64,000 nt of DNA from Sabellastarte sp. h YS-2021 (taxonomy: Eukaryota; Annelida; Polychaeta; Sabellida; Sabellidae). The notes below the pieces were generated by a model. That model was not told the DNA's origin, ran no database searches, and saw nothing but the letters and a program-made list of their open reading frames with translations. The stretch lies in contig OZ024938.1 in NCBI GenBank assembly GCA_964017235.1, positions 4,331,454 to 4,395,453 of the forward strand. Reading direction: 5' to 3'. Shown here in pieces: positions 1-10,315 of the stretch; position 1 is the first letter of the stretch; each line of letters begins with the position of its first letter. Made by a program: the position numbers and the translations under genes.

Positions 1-272
1 TTCAGAATTGAGTTAGAAGAAAGACAATTTAGCCTGGAATGTTTTAGGACATGTAGAATCCAACTGCACAGGTTTCAGCCAATTCTGAGACAAAAATTTT
101 CTTCACATTTCCAGGATAAACACCCCCTGGCAAGGGTATGACACCCAGGGGATCTCCTGTTACCAAACCAGCCGACTTTTGACACTGCAGGTAGATTCTA
201 GGATGTCTGGGCAACATTCTGGCCAAATTTGAGCATGACATTCCGGAAAATAAAAAAAGTTACACAGGAAAC
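1..272 (+). repeat. Partial monomer a10 at the window edge
   Basis: The first 272 bp match the body and tail of the monomer at 3294 (ccaggataaacaccccctgg, ggatctcctgttacc, ttccggaaaataaa). This is the last monomer of a block-A unit whose beginning lies upstream, so the array continues to the left of the window. Confidence 0.93.
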
Positions 273-1260
273 ATGAAGCAACATCAACTGAAAATCAATG
301 GAAAACATGAAATTCCACGAATAACCACCTTCATAATTAAGTTAGAAGAAAGACAATTTAGCCTGGAATGTTTTAGGACATGTAGAATCCAACTGCACAG
401 GTTTCAGCCAATTCTGAGACAAAAATTTTCTTCACATTTCCGGGATAAACACCCCCCTGACAAGGGTATGACACCCAGGGGATATCCTATTTTGCCAAAC
501 CAGCCGACTTTTGACACTGCAGGCAGATTCTAGAATGTCTGGGCAACATTCTGGCCAAATTTGAGCATGATATTCTGGAAAATAAAAAAAGTTACACAGG
601 AAACATGAAGCAACATCAACTGAAAATCAATGAAAAACATGAAATTCCACGAATAACCACACTCAGAATTGAGTTAGAAGAAAGGCAATTTAGCCTAGAA
701 TGTTTTAGGACATGTAGAATACAACTGCACAGATTTCAGCCAATTCTCAGACAAAAATTTTCTTCACATTTCCGGGATGAACACCCCCTGGCAAGGGTAT
801 GACACCCAGGGAGTCTCCTATTACCAAACCAGATGACTTTTGACATTGCATGCAGATTCTAGGATGTCTGGGCAACATTCTGGCCAAATTTGAGCATGAT
901 ATTCTGGAAAATAAAAAAGTTACACACGAAACATGAAGCAACATCAACTGAAAATCAATGGAAAACATGAAATTCCACGAATAACCACCCTCAGAATTGA
1001 GTTAGAAGAAAGGCAATTTAGCCTGGAATGTTTTAGGACATGTAGAATCCAGCTGCACAGGTTTCAGCCAATTCTGAGACGATAATTTTCTTCACATTTC
1101 CGGGATAAACACCCCCTGGCAAGGGTATGACACCCAGGGGATCTCCTATTACCAAACCAGCCGACTTTTGACACTGCAGGCAGATTCTAGGATGTCTGGG
1201 CAACATTCTGGCCAAATTTGAGCATTGCATTCTGGAAAATAAAAAAGTTACACAGGAAAC

Positions 1261-1669
1261 ATGAAGCAACATCAACTGAAAATCAATGGAAAACATGAAA
1301 TTCCACGAATAACCACCCTCAGAATTGAGTTATAAGAAAGGCAATTTAGCCTGGAATGGTTTAGGACATGTAGAATCCAACTGCACAGGTTTCAGCCAAT
1401 TCTGAGACAAAAACTTTCTTCACATTTCTGGGATAAACACCCCTGGCAAGTGTATGATACATGTTTTAGGACATGTAGAATCCAACTGCACAGGTTTCAG
1501 CCAATTCTGAGAAAAAAATTTTCTTCACATTTCCGGGATAAGCACCCCTGGCAAGTGCATGACACCCAGGGGTCTCCTATTACCAAACCAGTCGACTTTT
1601 GACACTGGGCAACATTCTGGCTAAATTTGAGCATGACATTCTGGAAAATAAAAACGTTGCACAGGAAAC
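1261..1669 (+). repeat. Representative X410 monomer (internal duplication + deletion)
   Basis: After gtatgata the sequence returns to catgttttaggacatg, repeating monomer positions of about 97-201 a second time (roughly 102-104 bp). The second half carries the 22-bp deletion, giving 409 bp in total. Homologous copies are a4 in block A (1261, 4605, 7955, 11300) and b4 in block B (15277, 17302, 19328, 21352, 26921, 28947), plus 32067 and 35497 in block C. Block-A copies share gagttataag and gaatggtttagg; block-B copies share gagttagaacaaagg. The common junction implies one origin before A and B separated. Confidence 0.93.
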
Positions 1670-2001
1670 ATGAAGCAACATCAACTGAAAATCAATGGAA
1701 AACATGAAATTTCACGAATAACCACCTTCAGAATTGAGTTAGAAGAAAGACAATTTAGCCTGGAATGTTTTAGGACATGTAGAATCCAACTGCACAGGTT
1801 TCAGCCAATTCTGAGACAAAAATTTTCTTCACATTTCCGGGATAAACACCCCCCTGGCAAGGGTATGACACCCAGGGGATCTCCTATTTTGCCAAACCAG
1901 CCGACTTTTGACACTGCAGGCAGATTCTAGAATGTCTGGGCAACATTCTGGCCAAATTTGAGCATGATATTCTGGAAAATAAAAAAAGTTACACAGGAAA
2001 C
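1670..2001 (+). repeat. Representative L332 monomer class (332 bp)
   Basis: This class is about 4 bp longer than standard. It carries an extra C in the C-run before the dyad, tattttgcc in place of tattacc downstream of it, and an extra A in the tail A-tract. It also reads tctagaatg (an XbaI site, TCTAGA) where most monomers have tctaggatg. Members start at 273, 1670, 5014, 6967, 8364, 11709, 22089, 30774, 32804, 34837 and at regular positions in block D (for example 39871, 49633, 52475, 58599). Those with attaagttag instead of attgagttag are the block-D version. Confidence 0.93.
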
Positions 2002-2988
2002 ATGAAGCAACATCAACTGAAAATCAATGGAAAACATGAAATTCCACGAATAACCACCCTCAGAATTGAGTTAGAAGAAAGGCAATTTAGCCTAGAATGT
2101 TTTAGGACATGTAGAATACAACTGCACAGGTTTCAGCCAATTCTGAGACAAAAATTTTCTTCACATTTCCGGGATGAACACCCCCTGGCAAGGGTATGAC
2201 ACCCAGGGAGTCTCCTATTACCAAACCAGATGACTTTTCACATTGCAGGCAGATTCTAGGATGTCTGGGCAACATTCTGGCCAAATTTGAGCATTGCATT
2301 CTGGAAAATAAAAAAGTTACACAGGAAACATGAAGCAACATCAACTGGAAATCAATGGAAAACATGAAATTCCACGAATAACCACCCTCAGAAATGAGTT
2401 AGAAGAAAGGCAATTTAGCCTGGAATGTTTTAGGACATGTAGAATCCAACTGCACAGGTTTCAGCCAATTCTGAGACAAAAACTTTCTTCACATTTCCAG
2501 GATAAACACCCCTGGCAAGTGTATGACACCCAGGGGGTCTCCTATTACCAAACCAGTCGACTTTTGACACTGCAGGTAGATTCTAGGATGTCTGGGCAAC
2601 ATTCTGGCCAAATTTGAGCATGACACTCCGGTAAATAAAAAAAGTTACACAGGAAACATTAGCAACATCAACTGAAAATCAATGGAAAACATGAAATTCC
2701 ACGAATAACCACCTTCAGAATTAAGTTAGAAGAAAGACAATTTAGCCTGGAATGTTTTAGGACATGTAGAATCCAACTGCACAGGTTTCAGCCAATTCTG
2801 AGACAAAAATTTTCTTCACATTTCCGGGATAAACACCCCCCTGGCAAGGGTATGACACCCAGGGGATCTCCTATTTTGCCAAACCAGCCGACTTTTGACA
2901 CTGCAGGCAGATTCTAGAATGTCTGGGCAACATTCTGGCTAAATTTGAGCATGATATTCTGGAAAATAAAAAAAGTTACACAGGAAAC

Positions 2989-3293
2989 ATGAAGCAACAT
3001 CAACTGAAAATCAATGGAAAACATGAAATTCCACGAATAACCACCCTCAGAATTGAGTTAGAAGAAAGACAATTTAGCCTGGAATGTTTTAGGACATGTA
3101 GAATCCAGCTACACAGGTTTTAGCCAATTCTGAGACGATAATTTTCTTCACATTTCCGGGATAAACACCCCTGGCAAGTGTATGACACCCAGGGGGTCTC
3201 CTATTACCAAACCAGCCGACTTTTGACACTGGGCAACATTCTGGCCAAATTTGAGCATGACATTCTGGAAAATAAAAACGTTGCACAGGAAAC
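2989..3293 (+). repeat. Representative S306 monomer class (22-bp deletion)
   Basis: Monomer positions 245-266 are missing, so cactg joins directly to ggcaac. The lost 22 bp removes half of the PstI site and the gattctagg element. A CTG flanks both ends of the lost segment, so it looks like a microhomology-mediated deletion. The class gives 305-307-bp spacings at 2989, 6333, 9683, 13355, 14644, 16670, 18695, 20719, 22421, 24038, 24999, 26288, 28314, 31434, 33465, 34203 and 36236. The same deletion is also inside the X410 class. Confidence 0.93.
3168..3195. other. Conserved dyad with hairpin potential (representative)
   Basis: CCCCTGG at 3168-3174 and its exact reverse complement CCAGGGG at 3189-3195 are separated by 14 nt. 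In monomers with gtgtatgacac, as here, an inner GTGT (3178-3181) can pair with ACAC (3185-3188) around an ATG loop, leaving a 3-nt CAA bulge. Monomers with gggtatgacaccc keep the outer stem and can instead pair GGGT with ACCC. The agggag variant keeps six outer pairs. The dyad is visible in nearly every monomer at positions 181-208. No protein-binding role can be shown from sequence. Confidence 0.75.
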
Positions 3294-3621
3294 ATGAAGC
3301 AACAGCAACTGAAAATCAATGGAAAACATGAAATTCCACGAATAACCACCTTCAGAATTGAGTTAGAAGAAAGACAATTTAGCCTGGAATGTTTTAGGAC
3401 ATGTAGAATCCAACTGCACAGGTTTCAGCCAATTCTGAGACAAAAATTTTCTTCACATTTCCAGGATAAACACCCCCTGGCAAGGGTATGACACCCAGGG
3501 GATCTCCTGTTACCAAACCAGCCGACTTTTGACACTGCAGGTAGATTCTAGGATGTCTGGGCAACATTCTGGCCAAATTTGAGCATGACATTCCGGAAAA
3601 TAAAAAAGTTACACAGGAAAC
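3294..3621 (+). repeat. Representative standard monomer (328 bp)
   Basis: This copy shows all landmarks of the standard class: the head with a private gcaacagcaac variant, the 43-54 ccacgaataacc element, the dyad near monomer position 181-208, the PstI site, and a tail ending TTCCGGAA, an 8-bp palindrome. It is position a10 of the block-A HOR and recurs at 6638 and 9988. Related monomers with a catcaaattcc variant appear as the second monomer of the block-D unit. A 24-bp period is visible near the tail, where acattctgg occurs twice 24 bp apart. Confidence 0.95.
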
Positions 3622-6600
3622 ATGAAGCAACATCAACTGAAAATCAATGGAAAACATGAAATTCCACGAATAACCACCCTCAGAATTGAGTTAGAAGAAA
3701 GGCAATTTAGCCTGGAATGTTTTAGGACATGTAGAATCCAGCTGCACAGGTTTCAGCCAATTCTGAGACGATAATTTTCTCCACATTTGCGGGATAAACA
3801 CCCCTGGCAAGGGTATGACACCCAGGGGGTCTCCTATTACCAAACCAGCCGACTTTTGACACTGCAGGTAGATTCTAGAATGCTTCGGCAACATTCTGGC
3901 CAAATTTGAGCATGACATTCTGGAAAATAAAAACGTTTCACAGGAAACATGAAGCAACATCAACTGCAAATCAATGGAAAACATGAAATTCCACGAATAA
4001 CCACCTTCAGAATTGAGTTAGAAGAAAGACAATTTAGCCTGGAATGTTTTAGGACAGGTAGAATCCAACTGCACAGGTTTCAGCCAATTCTGAGATAAAA
4101 ATTTTCTTCACATTTCCGGGATAAACACCCCCTGGCAAGGGTATGACACCCAGGGGATCTCCTATTACCAAACCAGCCGACTTTTGACACTGCAGGCAGA
4201 TTCTAGGATGTCTGGGCAACATTCTGGCCAAATTTGAGCATTGCATTCTGGAAAATAAAAAAGTTGCACAGGAAACATGAAGCAACATCAACTGAAAATC
4301 AATGGAAAACATGAAATTCCACGAATAACCACCCTCAGAATTGAGTTAGAAGAAAGGCAATTTAGCCTGGAATGTTTTAGGACATGTAGAATCCAGCTGC
4401 ACAGGTTTCAGCCAATTCTGAGACGATAATTTTCTTCACATTTCCGGGATAAACACCCCCTGGCAAGGGTATGACACCCAGGGGATCTCCTATTACCAAA
4501 CCAGCCGACTTTTGACACTGCAGGCAGATTCTAGGATGTCTGGGCAACATTCTGGCCAAATTTGAGCATTGCATTCTGGAAAATAAAAAAGTTACACAGG
4601 AAACATGAAGCAACATCAACTGAAAATCAATGGAAAACATGAAATTCCACGAATAACCACCCTCAGAATTGAGTTATAAGAAAGGCAATTTAGCCTGGAA
4701 TGGTTTAGGACATGTAGAATCCAACTGCACAGGTTTCAGCCAATTCTGAGACAAAAACTTTCTTCACATTTCTGGGATAAACACCCCTGGCAAGTGTATG
4801 ATACATGTTTTAGGACATGTAGAATCCAACTGCACAGGTTTCAGCCAATTCTGAGAAAAAAATTTTCTTCACATTTCCGGGATAAGCACCCCTGGCAAGT
4901 GCATGACACCCAGGGGTCTCCTATTACCAAACCAGTCGACTTTTGACACTGGGCAACATTCTGGCTAAATTTGAGCATGACATTCTGGAAAATAAAAACG
5001 TTGCACACGAAACATGAAGCAACATCAACTGAAAATCAATGGAAAACATGAAATTTCACGAATAACCACCTTCAGAATTGAGTTAGAAGAAAGACAATTT
5101 AGCCTGGAATGTTTTAGGACATGTAGAATCCAACTGCACAGGTTTCAGCCAATTCTGAGACAAAAATTTTCTTCACATTTCCGGGATAAACACCCCCCTG
5201 GCAAGGGTATGACACCCAGGGGATCTCCTATTTTGCCAAACCAGCCGACTTTTGACACTGCAGGCAGATTCTAGAATGTCTGGGCAACATTCTGGCCAAA
5301 TTTGAGCATGATATTCTGGAAAATAAAAAAAGTTACACAGGAAACATGAAGCAACATCAACTGAAAATCAATGGAAAACATGAAATTCCACGAATAACCA
5401 CCCTCAGAATTGAGTTAGAAGAAAGGCAATTTAGCCTAGAATGTTTTAGGACATGTAGAATACAACTGCACAGGTTTCAGCCAATTCTGAGACAAAAATT
5501 TTCTTCACATTTCCGGGATGAACACCCCCTGGCAAGGGTATGACACCCAGGGAGTCTCCTATTACCAAACCAGATGACTTTTCACATTGCAGGCAGATTC
5601 TAGGATGTCTGGGCAACATTCTGGCCAAATTTGAGCATTGCATTCTGGAAAATAAAAAAGTTACACAGGAAACATGAAGCAACATCAACTGAAAATCAAT
5701 GGAAAACATGAAATTCCACGAATAACCACCCTCAGAAATGAGTTAGAAGAAAGGCAATTTAGCCTGGAATGTTTTAGGACATGTAGAATCCAACTGCACA
5801 GGTTTCAGCCAATTCTGAGACAAAAACTTTCTTCACATTTCCAGGATAAACACCCCTGGCAAGTGTATGACACCCAGGGGGTCTCCTATTACCAAACCAG
5901 TCGACTTTTGACACTGCAAGTAGATTCTAGGATGTCTGGGCAACATTCTGGCCAAATTTGAGCATGACATTCCGGTAAATAAAAAAAGTTACACAGGAAA
6001 CATTAGCAACATCAACTGAAAATCAATGGAAAACATGAAATTCCACGAATAACCACCTTCAGAATTAAGTTAGAAGAAAGACAATTTAGCCTGGAATGTT
6101 TTAGGACATGTAGAATCCAACTGCACAGGTTTCAGCCAATTCTGAGACAAAAATTTTCTTCACATTTCCGGGATAAACACCCCCCTGGCAAGGGTATGAC
6201 ACCCAGGGGATCTCCTATTTTGCCAAACCAGCCGACTTTTGACACTGCAGGCAGATTCTAGAATGTCTGGGCAACATTCTGGCTAAATTTGAGCATGATA
6301 TTCTGGAAAATAAAAAAAGTTACACAGGAAACATGAAGCAACATCAACTGAAAATCAATGGAAAACATGAAATTCCACGAATAACCACCCTCAGAATTGA
6401 GTTAGAAGAAAGACAATTTAGCCTGGAATGTTTTAGGACATGTAGAATCCAGCTACACAGGTTTTAGCCAATTCTGAGACGATAATTTTCTTCACATTTC
6501 CGGGATAAACACCCCTGGCAAGTGTATGACACCCAGGGGGTCTCCTATTACCAAACCAGCCGACTTTTGACACTGGGCAACATTCTGGCCAAATTTGAGC

Positions 6601-6966
6601 ATGACATTCTGGAAAATAAAAACGTTGCACAGGAAACATGAAGCAACAGCAACTGAAAATCAATGGAAAACATGAAATTCCACGAATAACCACCTTCAGA
6701 ATTGAGTTAGAAGAAAGACAATTTAGCCTGGAATGTTTTAGGACATGTAGAATCCAACTGCACAGGTTTCAGCCAATTCTGAGACAAAAATTTTCTTCAC
6801 ATTTCCAGGATAAACACCCCCTGGCAAGGGTATGACACCCAGGGGATCTCCTGTTACCAAACCAGCCGACTTTTGACACTGCAGGTAGATTCTAGGATGT
6901 CTGGGCAACATTCTGGCCAAATTTGAGCATGACATTCCGGAAAATAAAAAAAGTTACACAGGAAAC
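3622..6966 (+). repeat. Block A HOR copy 1, phase b (10 monomers, 3,345 bp)
   Basis: Monomers start at 3622, 3949, 4277, 4605, 5014, 5346, 5674, 6002, 6333 and 6638. The last seven parallel phase a in order, but the first three are different monomers: 3622 carries gaatgcttcggc, 3949 carries actgcaaatc, and 4277 follows with tgagataaaaat upstream. Phase-b marks: cacacgaaac before 5014, gcaagtagat near 5917, and cattccgg near 5968. Confidence 0.93.
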
Positions 6967-9900
6967 ATGAAGCAACATCAACTGAAAATCAATGGAAAAC
7001 ATGAAATTCCACGAATAACCACCTTCATAATTAAGTTAGAAGAAAGACAATTTAGCCTGGAATGTTTTAGGACATGTAGAATCCAACTGCACAGGTTTCA
7101 GCCAATTCTGAGACAAAAATTTTCTTCACATTTCCGGGATAAACACCCCCCTGACAAGGGTATGACACCCAGGGGATATCCTATTTTGCCAAACCAGCCG
7201 ACTTTTGACACTGCAGGCAGATTCTAGAATGTCTGGGCAACATTCTGGCCAAATTTGAGCATGATATTCTGGAAAATAAAAAAAGTTACACAGGAAACAT
7301 GAAGCAACATCAACTGAAAATCAATGAAAAACATGAAATTCCACGAATAACCACACTCAGAATTGAGTTAGAAGAAAGGCAATTTAGCCTAGAATGTTTT
7401 AGGACATGTAGAATACAACTGCACAGATTTCAGCCAATTCTCAGACAAAAATTTTCTTCACATTTCCGGGATGAACACCCCCTGGCAAGGGTATGACACC
7501 CAGGGAGTCTCCTATTACCAAACCAGATGACTTTTGACATTGCATGCAGATTCTAGGATGTCTGGGCAACATTCTGGCCAAATTTGAGCATGATATTCTG
7601 GAAAATAAAAAAGTTACACACGAAACATGAAGCAACATCAACTGAAAATCAATGGAAAACATGAAATTCCACGAATAACCACCCTCAGAATTGAGTTAGA
7701 AGAAAGGCAATTTAGCCTGGAATGTTTTAGGACATGTAGAATCCAGCTGCACAGGTTTCAGCCAATTCTGAGACGATAATTTTCTTCACATTTCCGGGAT
7801 AAACACCCCCTGGCAAGGGTATGACACCCAGGGGATCTCCTATTACCAAACCAGCCGACTTTTGACACTGCAGGCAGATTCTAGGATGTCTGGGCAACAT
7901 TCTGGCCAAATTTGAGCATTGCATTCTGGAAAATAAAAAAGTTACACAGGAAACATGAAGCAACATCAACTGAAAATCAATGGAAAACATGAAATTCCAC
8001 GAATAACCACCCTCAGAATTGAGTTATAAGAAAGGCAATTTAGCCTGGAATGGTTTAGGACATGTAGAATCCAACTGCACAGGTTTCAGCCAATTCTGAG
8101 ACAAAAACTTTCTTCACATTTCTGGGATAAACACCCCTGGCAAGTGTATGATACATGTTTTAGGACATGTAGAATCCAACTGCACAGGTTTCAGCCAATT
8201 CTGAGAAAAAAATTTTCTTCACATTTCCGGGATAAGCACCCCTGGCAAGTGCATGACACCCAGGGGTCTCCTATTACCAAACCAGTCGACTTTTGACACT
8301 GGGCAACATTCTGGCTAAATTTGAGCATGACATTCTGGAAAATAAAAACGTTGCACAGGAAACATGAAGCAACATCAACTGAAAATCAATGGAAAACATG
8401 AAATTTCACGAATAACCACCTTCAGAATTGAGTTAGAAGAAAGACAATTTAGCCTGGAATGTTTTAGGACATGTAGAATCCAACTGCACAGGTTTCAGCC
8501 AATTCTGAGACAAAAATTTTCTTCACATTTCCGGGATAAACACCCCCCTGGCAAGGGTATGACACCCAGGGGATCTCCTATTTTGCCAAACCAGCCGACT
8601 TTTGACACTGCAGGCAGATTCTAGAATGTCTGGGCAACATTCTGGCCAAATTTGAGCATGATATTCTGGAAAATAAAAAAAGTTACACAGGAAACATGAA
8701 GCAACATCAACTGAAAATCAATGGAAAACATGAAATTCCACGAATAACCACCCTCAGAATTGAGTTAGAAGAAAGGCAATTTAGCCTAGAATGTTTTAGG
8801 ACATGTAGAATACAACTGCACAGGTTTCAGCCAATTCTGAGACAAAAATTTTCTTCACATTTCCGGGATGAACACCCCCTGGCAAGGGTATGACACCCAG
8901 GGAGTCTCCTATTACCAAACCAGATGACTTTTCACATTGCAGGCAGATTCTAGGATGTCTGGGCAACATTCTGGCCAAATTTGAGCATTGCATTCTGGAA
9001 AATAAAAAAGTTACACAGGAAACATGAAGCAACATCAACTGAAAATCAATGGAAAACATGAAATTCCACGAATAACCACCCTCAGAAATGAGTTAGAAGA
9101 AAGGCAATTTAGCCTGGAATGTTTTAGGACATGTAGAATCCAACTGCACAGGTTTCAGCCAATTCTGAGACAAAAACTTTCTTCACATTTCCAGGATAAA
9201 CACCCCTGGCAAGTGTATGACACCCAGGGGGTCTCCTATTACCAAACCAGTCGACTTTTGACACTGCAGGTAGATTCTAGGATGTCTGGGCAACATTCTG
9301 GCCAAATTTGAGCATGACACTCCGGTAAATAAAAAAAGTTACACAGGAAACATTAGCAACATCAACTGAAAATCAATGGAAAACATGAAATTCCACGAAT
9401 AACCACCTTCAGAATTAAGTTAGAAGAAAGACAATTTAGCCTGGAATGTTTTAGGACATGTAGAATCCAACTGCACAGGTTTCAGCCAATTCTGAGACAA
9501 AAATTTTCTTCACATTTCCGGGATAAACACCCCCCTGGCAAGGGTATGACACCCAGGGGATCTCCTATTTTGCCAAACCAGCCGACTTTTGACACTGCAG
9601 GCAGATTCTAGAATGTCTGGGCAACATTCTGGCTAAATTTGAGCATGATATTCTGGAAAATAAAAAAAGTTACACAGGAAACATGAAGCAACATCAACTG
9701 AAAATCAATGGAAAACATGAAATTCCACGAATAACCACCCTCAGAATTGAGTTAGAAGAAAGACAATTTAGCCTGGAATGTTTTAGGACATGTAGAATCC
9801 AGCTACACAGGTTTTAGCCAATTCTGAGACGATAATTTTCTTCACATTTCCGGGATAAACACCCCTGGCAAGTGTATGACACCCAGGGGGTCTCCTATTA

Positions 9901-10315
9901 CCAAACCAGCCGACTTTTGACACTGGGCAACATTCTGGCCAAATTTGAGCATGACATTCTGGAAAATAAAAACGTTGCACAGGAAACATGAAGCAACAGC
10001 AACTGAAAATCAATGGAAAACATGAAATTCCACGAATAACCACCTTCAGAATTGAGTTAGAAGAAAGACAATTTAGCCTGGAATGTTTTAGGACATGTAG
10101 AATCCAACTGCACAGGTTTCAGCCAATTCTGAGACAAAAATTTTCTTCACATTTCCAGGATAAACACCCCCTGGCAAGGGTATGACACCCAGGGGATCTC
10201 CTGTTACCAAACCAGCCGACTTTTGACACTGCAGGTAGATTCTAGGATGTCTGGGCAACATTCTGGCCAAATTTGAGCATGACATTCCGGAAAATAAAAA
10301 AGTTACACAGGAAAC
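6967..10315 (+). repeat. Block A HOR copy 2, phase a (10 monomers, 3,349 bp)
   Basis: Monomers start at 6967, 7299, 7627, 7955, 8364, 8696, 9024, 9352, 9683 and 9988. Every monomer sits 6,694 bp from its partner in the copy beginning at 273, and the phase-a marks return (cccctgacaagg, cacaggaaac before 8364, gcaggtagat near 9268, cactccgg near 9318). The private ctggaaatc of the earlier copy is absent, so that change is recent. Confidence 0.93.

Larger units (their letters stand above)
273..3621 (+). repeat. Block A HOR copy 1, phase a (10 monomers, 3,349 bp)
   Basis: Monomers start at 273, 605, 933, 1261, 1670, 2002, 2330, 2658, 2989 and 3294. Phase-a marks: the first monomer is L332 with ttcataattaag and cccctgacaagg; the second has the attgcatgcag variant (SphI site replacing PstI); cacaggaaac precedes 1670; gcaggtagat near 2573; and cactccgg near 2626. 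The eighth monomer begins acattagcaac, one base shorter, which destroys the usual ATG. A private ctggaaatc occurs near 2345. Confidence 0.93.

Noticed and set aside
2658-2988. Transposon insertion or foreign sequence behind the altered head acattagcaac
   Set aside because: It is only a one-base loss with a G-to-T change in the monomer head, repeated at 6002, 9352 and 12697 as position a8 of the HOR.
3141-3165. CENP-B box-like sequence around ttcacatttccggg
   Set aside because: The established box needs TTCG, four bases, A, two bases and CGGG. Here the spacing from TTCA to CGGG is one base short, and both the G of TTCG and the central A are missing.
3391-3405. Telomere-like TTTTAGG in gttttaggacatg
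   Set aside because: It occurs once per monomer and is never in tandem; it is not a telomeric repeat.
3414-3435. RNA polymerase III B-box-like gcacaggtttcagcc and A-box-like tggcaagtgtat, suggesting a tRNA-derived origin
   Set aside because: The B-box lacks the core TTCGA, the A-box has the wrong spacing, and within the monomer the order is reversed. No cloverleaf could be drawn.
4377-4640. Recurrent 87-codon reading frame on the minus strand with an apparent hydrophobic start (M-F-S-I-D-F-Q-L-M-L-L)
   Set aside because: It appears in many copies only because the copies are nearly identical, so recurrence is not independent support for coding. It spans the monomer boundary, is broken in several variant classes, and its ends move with indels such as the one near 10790.
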